A DNA stretch of 53,940 nt, taken from NCBI GenBank assembly GCA_022766795.1, contig JALEPE010000087.1, positions 1 to 53,940 of the forward strand, written 5' to 3'. The notes beneath the pieces are model-generated. The model was not told the DNA's origin, did no database searches, and worked only from the letters and a program-made list of their open reading frames with translations. This stretch comes from Helicobacter sp. GTDB taxonomy: Bacteria; Campylobacterota; Campylobacteria; Campylobacterales; Helicobacteraceae. Positions 50,995 to 53,940 of the stretch are shown here, piece after piece. The translations under genes were made by a program, and so were the position numbers. The first letter of the stretch is position 1; each line of letters opens with the position of its first letter.

Positions 50995-52407
50995 ATGGAA
51001 TCTAAAAAAGTCGGGGTTGTGATTCCAATTTTTAACACAGAGGCAAGCCTTTTAAAACAGTGTATTGAAAGCGTAATTGCCCAGACTTATAAGAATCTTG
51101 AAATTTGCCTCATCAATGATGGTAGCACGCAAGAGGAAGTTTTAGAAATTTGTAAAAAATATTGTCGTAGCGATGTTAGAATCACATTGATTCATAAGCA
51201 ATATAATGGCGGTGTGTCAGAATCGCGTAATGCTGCCATAGAGTGGTTTAGTATCGGGAAGTATTTTTATACACTTCAGAATCCAAAAACAAGAGAATCT
51301 CTATATGCCTTTAGCGTAAAAGGTGAGAATCCCTATAAAATCACAAGGATTTATAAGGCAAAAAGTTGTTTTAAAGGTGGCGATGTAGAGGCATATTCTT
51401 TTTGTGCGCCACGGATTGATTATGTGGTGTTTTTGGATTCTGATGATACTTGGAAGCAAGAATTAGTGCAAGAATGCTTGCAGTGCGCGCAGGGAATGGA
51501 TATTGTGTGGTTTCAGACTTTGCCTGTGCATGCAATCAAAACTACTTCCCGCGTTTATAAAGTGCAAAAAGAGGAGCTGTTTTTTGGCAAAGAGGGTGTA
51601 ATTAGCTATAAAGAATGGGTGGATACACTGCAAAATGTAGAGGATGCTATACAATGTTTATCGTATGTATGGCGGTTTTTTATAGATTTTAACTATTTAA
51701 AGAGAATCCAATTGGAATTTGTCAATCAATGTTTCGCAGAAGACCACCATTTTAGTATGCTACTTCTCTACCAAGCGGATAATATTTATGTCTTGCCTAA
51801 GAAGCTGGTGTATTATTTAGTGCGTGCTAATAGCGAGACAAACCATACAAATGATAGAGAAAATGTGAATATTCCGCATTATTTTGCGCCTTTGTTGGAA
51901 GTAGTTGGAGGAGATAGGGCGTTGGTGCGTGATTTGTTTAAGAAGTTAAGTTTTTATGTGATGAAATTGCGGGTGCAGGATTTTATCAGGCAACATCAAA
52001 ATCGGTATGGAATCGCGATTTTTACAGAAAAATTTTTGCAACATTTTCGTAAGGAATATCAGCACATTTTGTATTTAAAGCATTCTTTGAAAACGGAATT
52101 TTACTTGAGCCTTGTTATGCGCGTGCTATTGTGTTTGAATGAGGATTATAAACTATTTCGTCCTTTTTCAAGACTTGCAAAGGCATTAGAAGTGGATAGC
52201 GGAGAGGGGCAAAAGCGTGATATAGAGGCGCAGTTTGTCATAGATATGCTCTCTATAATGGATAAGGAAGTTGTGCATAGAAATGCTATAATTTCGGATT
52301 TGCAAAAGAATATCAAAGAATTGGAGGAGGAAAATTCCGAGTTGTATTTACAAAGCTTGGAATCACAAGAGGATCATAAAGCGACGCAATTAAGGGTGTT
52401 TAGATAA
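50995..52407 (+). CDS. glycosyltransferase family 2 protein with a large insert and C-terminal coiled coil
   Basis: This 470-residue GT-A enzyme begins with KKVGVVIPIFNTEASLLKQC, followed by CLINDGSTQEEVLE and NGGVSESRNAAIEW. The metal-binding VVFLDSDDTW appears only at about 144-153, because roughly 57 extra residues (86-142) lie between the two conserved blocks. The tail (about 425-460, HRNAIISDLQKNIKELEEEN) is a coiled coil. Such enzymes build LPS or capsule. AAAGGA precedes the ATG at 50995. It ends the hemC-side gene run, next to tRNA-Pro and acquired DNA. Confidence 0.83.
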   Translation: MESKKVGVVIPIFNTEASLLKQCIESVIAQTYKNLEICLINDGSTQEEVLEICKKYCRSDVRITLIHKQYNGGVSESRNAAIEWFSIGKYFYTLQNPKTRESLYAFSVKGENPYKITRIYKAKSCFKGGDVEAYSFCAPRIDYVVFLDSDDTWKQELVQECLQCAQGMDIVWFQTLPVHAIKTTSRVYKVQKEELFFGKEGVISYKEWVDTLQNVEDAIQCLSYVWRFFIDFNYLKRIQLEFVNQCFAEDHHFSMLLLYQADNIYVLPKKLVYYLVRANSETNHTNDRENVNIPHYFAPLLEVVGGDRALVRDLFKKLSFYVMKLRVQDFIRQHQNRYGIAIFTEKFLQHFRKEYQHILYLKHSLKTEFYLSLVMRVLLCLNEDYKLFRPFSRLAKALEVDSGEGQKRDIEAQFVIDMLSIMDKEVVHRNAIISDLQKNIKELEEENSELYLQSLESQEDHKATQLRVFR

Positions 52408-52590
52408 TATTGGATTCCGTGAGCAAAGTTGTAACCTTGTGTGGCAATCCATAATTCCATTTGCCCGCGATTCCGCCACCCCACCTTGTAAAATAATGGA
52501 ATCGCAACGCTTGCCCTAAAATTTTATTTTAAGATTCCACACAAAAAGCAAGAATTAAACAAAGGCTTGCTAAAATTCCAAACTTCAAAC
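52408..52590. other. intergenic region before tRNA-Pro with a degenerate repeat
   Basis: GTGTGGCAATCCATAATTCC at 52438-52457 resembles one end of the dispersed repeat family. A second GATTCC-rich segment follows. There is no ORF. A promoter for the tRNA probably lies in the AT-rich stretch after 52510. Confidence 0.45.
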
Positions 52591-52668
52591 CGGAGTATAG
52601 CGCAGTCTGGCTAGCGCACACCCTTGGGGTGGGTGAGGTCGTGGGTTCAAGTCCCGCTACTCCGACCA
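52591..52668 (+). tRNA. tRNA-Pro (anticodon GGG)
   Basis: The cloverleaf has acceptor CGGAGTA/TACTCCG, D-arm GCGCAGTCTGGCTAGCGC, anticodon stem CACCC/GGGTG around TTGGGGT (GGG), T-loop GTTCAAG, and an encoded ACCA end. The initial C is typical of tRNA-Pro. The collapsed integrase lies about 200 bases beyond its 3' end, marking it as an integration site. Confidence 0.95.
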
Positions 52669-52689
52669 TTAACGCTTAACTTATATTTT

Positions 52690-52764
52690 CTTACATTAAC
52701 TTAACTTGCTTTATTATATCTTTTAAATACCTTAAAATTGGGCTTTTGCATAGACTTACATTAA
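52690..52764 (+). repeat. direct repeats in the presumed att region
   Basis: CTTACATTAA occurs at 52690-52699 and again at 52755-52764, with further CTTAACTT-like pieces between tRNA-Pro and the integrase start. They could be arm-type integrase sites. The sequence is very AT-rich, so chance similarity is possible. Confidence 0.35.
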
Positions 52765-52826
52765 TTATTTTTAACTTCTTTATACTTTTCAATTCGCTTT
52801 AATACAGCTTTAAAAATATATGCAAT

Positions 52827-52854
52827 AGTATATACTTTATTTTTTGTATATACT
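52827..52854 (+). promoter_or_regulatory. operator-like dyad upstream of the integrase relic
   Basis: AGTATATAC and GTATATACT are perfect 9-bp inverted arms separated by 10 T/A bases, ending 11 bases before the ATG at 52866. The arm spacing fits a dimeric repressor; TATACT-type -10 sequences are embedded in it. Confidence 0.5.
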
Positions 52855-52865
52855 AAGGGGTAAAA

Positions 52866-53148
52866 ATGCGGTTTAGCACAGATAAAGAATTAAAAGCTTT
52901 GCCAAAAGATAAAAGGGCATTTCATAAGGACTATGGTATATCACGGATTCCGCACCATTTTTTCTACCTTTGCCTATGAAAACAAAAAACACCACAAGCA
53001 GGATTCTGAAGTTATTGAGCTATGCTTGGACCATAGAGAACGCAATAAGGTTAAGGCGGTCTATAATAGAAGCTTAAGGCTTGATGATAGACGCGCGCTT
53101 ATGCAGTGGTGGAGTGATTATATAGACGCATTAAGGGGAGGAGATTAA
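52866..53148 (+). pseudogene. tyrosine integrase collapsed by internal deletion
   Basis: The ATG at 52866 (AAGGGG upstream) opens MRFSTDKELKALPKDKRAFH, like the arm-DNA-binding start of P4-type integrases, but ends out of frame at 52979. From 52933, another frame gives an integrase C-terminus: HGFRTIFSTFAYENKKHHK (HxxR), LDHRERNKVKAVYNRS with the catalytic tyrosine, and ALMQWWSDYIDAL. About 300 internal residues, including the first catalytic arginine, are missing. A deletion joined the first 24 codons to the last 66 or so. The position beside tRNA-Pro fits a tRNA-targeting integrase. Confidence 0.82.
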
Positions 53149-53334
53149 GCCCGCAATATCCTTAATGCTTATGAGCTTTAATCGGCTATTTGCCACGCAT
53201 TTTAATTGCCCTCTTTTGACCATTCTATAAATCGTCATAGTGGATAGCCCTAACTCTTTAGCAACTTCATCTGTGCTTAAAAGCAACTTTCCGTATTTGT
53301 CATATAATAATTTTTCTAAACTCTGTGTATTCAT
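53131..53334 (-). CDS. excisionase/AlpA-like helix-turn-helix protein
   Basis: This 67-residue protein has a winged-helix DNA-binding motif, LLSTDEVAKELGLSTMTIYR, followed by MVKRGQLKCVANSRLKLISI, the layout of Xis and AlpA-type factors that steer integrase or activate it. AAAGGAAA precedes the ATG. The start overlaps the RusA stop (ATGA); the 3' end converges with the integrase relic, overlapping by 18 bases. With the integrase dead, it may have no partner here. Confidence 0.8.
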   Translation of the reverse strand: MNTQSLEKLLYDKYGKLLLSTDEVAKELGLSTMTIYRMVKRGQLKCVANSRLKLISIKDIAGLISSP

Positions 53335-53648
53335 TGTATTTCCTTTATGGTAATTTCTAGCGATTCTTGCGCCCCTTGCTCTTTTTTAACAAAAAGCTCT
53401 GACACTTGAGAATCATCAAAATACGCGATTCCATTTAGCGCATCTAAAATCGGCTTTAATATATTGTCAATATCTCTACGCCGATTATCTTTCTTGTGCC
53501 AAACAACACTTAAGCACACTTGTTTTTCTGTGGGAGTGATATTGCTTGCCTTGGCACTTAACGCTAACGCGCGTTTAAACTCTACGCCCCTTTTGCTGAC
53601 ATATCTATTCCAACCGCTCCCTAGCCAATAATGATTAACGCTAGGTGG
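53331..53648 (-). pseudogene. RusA-family Holliday junction resolvase, 5'-truncated
   Basis: The coding region runs from PPSVNHYWLGSGWNRYVSKR through RRRDIDNILKPILDALNGIA and YFDDSQVSELFVKKE, containing the RusA acidic residues (Asp-x-Asp-Asn and Asp-Asp). Beyond about 53648, the frame stays open to 53894, but the residues become a Cys/Val/Phe-rich shadow of a plus-strand gene and no proper start is found. The first few residues therefore appear to be lost at a junction. RusA enzymes occur mostly in prophages. Confidence 0.75.
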
Positions 53649-53940
53649 GCTATTAAACGCAGGGCTTGGCGCAGTAATTAACAAGGCAAAAACAGGCAGA
53701 TGGACAGGGGGAATGTTAGATACTCTTAATCCAAATACTCCAAAAGACAATCCACAAACAGCGATGCAAGGCATAGAAATAAGCGAGCAAACCGCAGAGA
53801 ATCTTACGCCTACCCCAAACAAAACAGCAGACGAACTATTTCCAAAACAGCAACAGTTGCAAGAATCACAAACTACACCACAAACTAATCCCACTTTAGC
53901 ACAAGGTGTAGAACAGATTCTAAACGATAATACATACCCA
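53635..53940 (+). CDS. unidentified ORF running off the right edge
   Basis: An uninterrupted plus-strand frame follows a TGA at 53632 and continues past the window end. It reads GGLLNAGLGAVINKAKTGRW, then MLDTLNPNTPKDNPQTAMQG and a Gln/Thr/Asn/Pro-rich stretch. The regular composition and the clear shadow on the other strand make it the true coding strand here. The first ATG is at 53713 with an ill-spaced AGGGGGA; codons before it may be a 5'-truncated continuation. Gly/Ala-rich helix plus Q/T/N-rich linker suggests a phage structural or membrane protein, but this is a guess. Confidence 0.5.

Noticed and set aside
53649..53894. N-terminal extension of RusA (Cys/Val/Phe-rich, no start signal)
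   Set aside because: The opposite strand encodes a regular Q/T/N/P-rich protein here; the extension is its shadow.
1..53940. CRISPR arrays, toxin-antitoxin pairs and restriction-modification genes
   Set aside because: No regularly spaced repeats with unique spacers and no recognisable Cas, methyltransferase, endonuclease or toxin-antitoxin motifs were seen.

Overview
This window looks like the chromosome of a Helicobacter species, or a very close campylobacterial relative. The DNA is AT-rich. The proteins resemble H. pylori families, including the DUF2018 (HP0242-like) protein, the HP0268-like nuclease, Csd6-type peptidase, a GAPDH of the HP0921 type and an aminofutalosine deaminase. Several gene blocks keep the H. 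pylori order as I remember it: rplI-hslV-hslU-era-csd6, and DUF2018-(HP0241-like)-polyprenyl synthase-hemA-proS-FxsA-hemC. An isolated hisD, which H. pylori lacks as far as I recall, points to a non-pylori, possibly enterohepatic, species.

Layout. (1) 1-3372: the end of an acquired element with decayed genes (topoisomerase IA remnant, truncated SSB, intact thermonuclease, unknown and frameshifted small genes). It stops at the 3' end of a tRNA-Arg(CCT) gene. (2) 3.5-8.6 kb: hup, then gapA-pgi and pta-ackA. (3) 9-16.5 kb: a long operon with an HxH-less dihydroorotase-like protein, MscS, aminofutalosine deaminase, phosphomannomutase/phosphoglucomutase, true PyrC, CoaD, Tmk and ComF. (4) 16.5-21.5 kb: rplI-hslVU-era-csd6 and sodB. 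(5) 21.5-29 kb: TPR/GT9 glycosyltransferase and rpe on the minus strand, then fbp, a tandem-cysteine protein, metG, a MurF-like pseudoenzyme and a NifX-like protein. (6) 29-35 kb, minus strand: nusA, a PpiD-like chaperone, ftsA, ftsZ. (7) 35-39 kb: HP0268-like nuclease, miaB, acyltransferase, TPR protein, HemW. (8) 39-43.4 kb, minus strand: a PilM/PilN/PilO-like trio, a SafE-like membrane protein with a Met/His-rich tail, and cysS. (9) 43.5-52.4 kb: hisD, DUF2018, the haem genes hemA and hemC, proS, and a GT2 glycosyltransferase. (10) 52.6-53.9 kb: tRNA-Pro(GGG), followed by a collapsed tyrosine integrase, an excisionase-like HTH gene, a 5'-truncated RusA and an unrelated ORF running off the right edge.

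The 49-kb core is therefore bounded on both sides by tRNA-anchored, decaying mobile DNA. Core genes are tightly packed, and many starts overlap the previous stop as TAATG or ATGA. I saw no frameshift in the core, whereas the left element has several interruptions. A dispersed inverted-repeat family (TTGCGAG...GAAGCAATCCAT type) fills the few longer intergenic gaps. The hexamer GGAATC/GATTCC appears several-fold more often than base composition predicts.

I found no unambiguous new defence or secretion system. The best leads are the stand-alone PilMNO-like trio with an acidic insert, the tandem C-x8-C-x2-C-x5-C protein between fbp and metG, the Mur-ligase-like pseudoenzyme after metG, the pseudo-dihydroorotase, and the integrase/RusA junctions at the right end.
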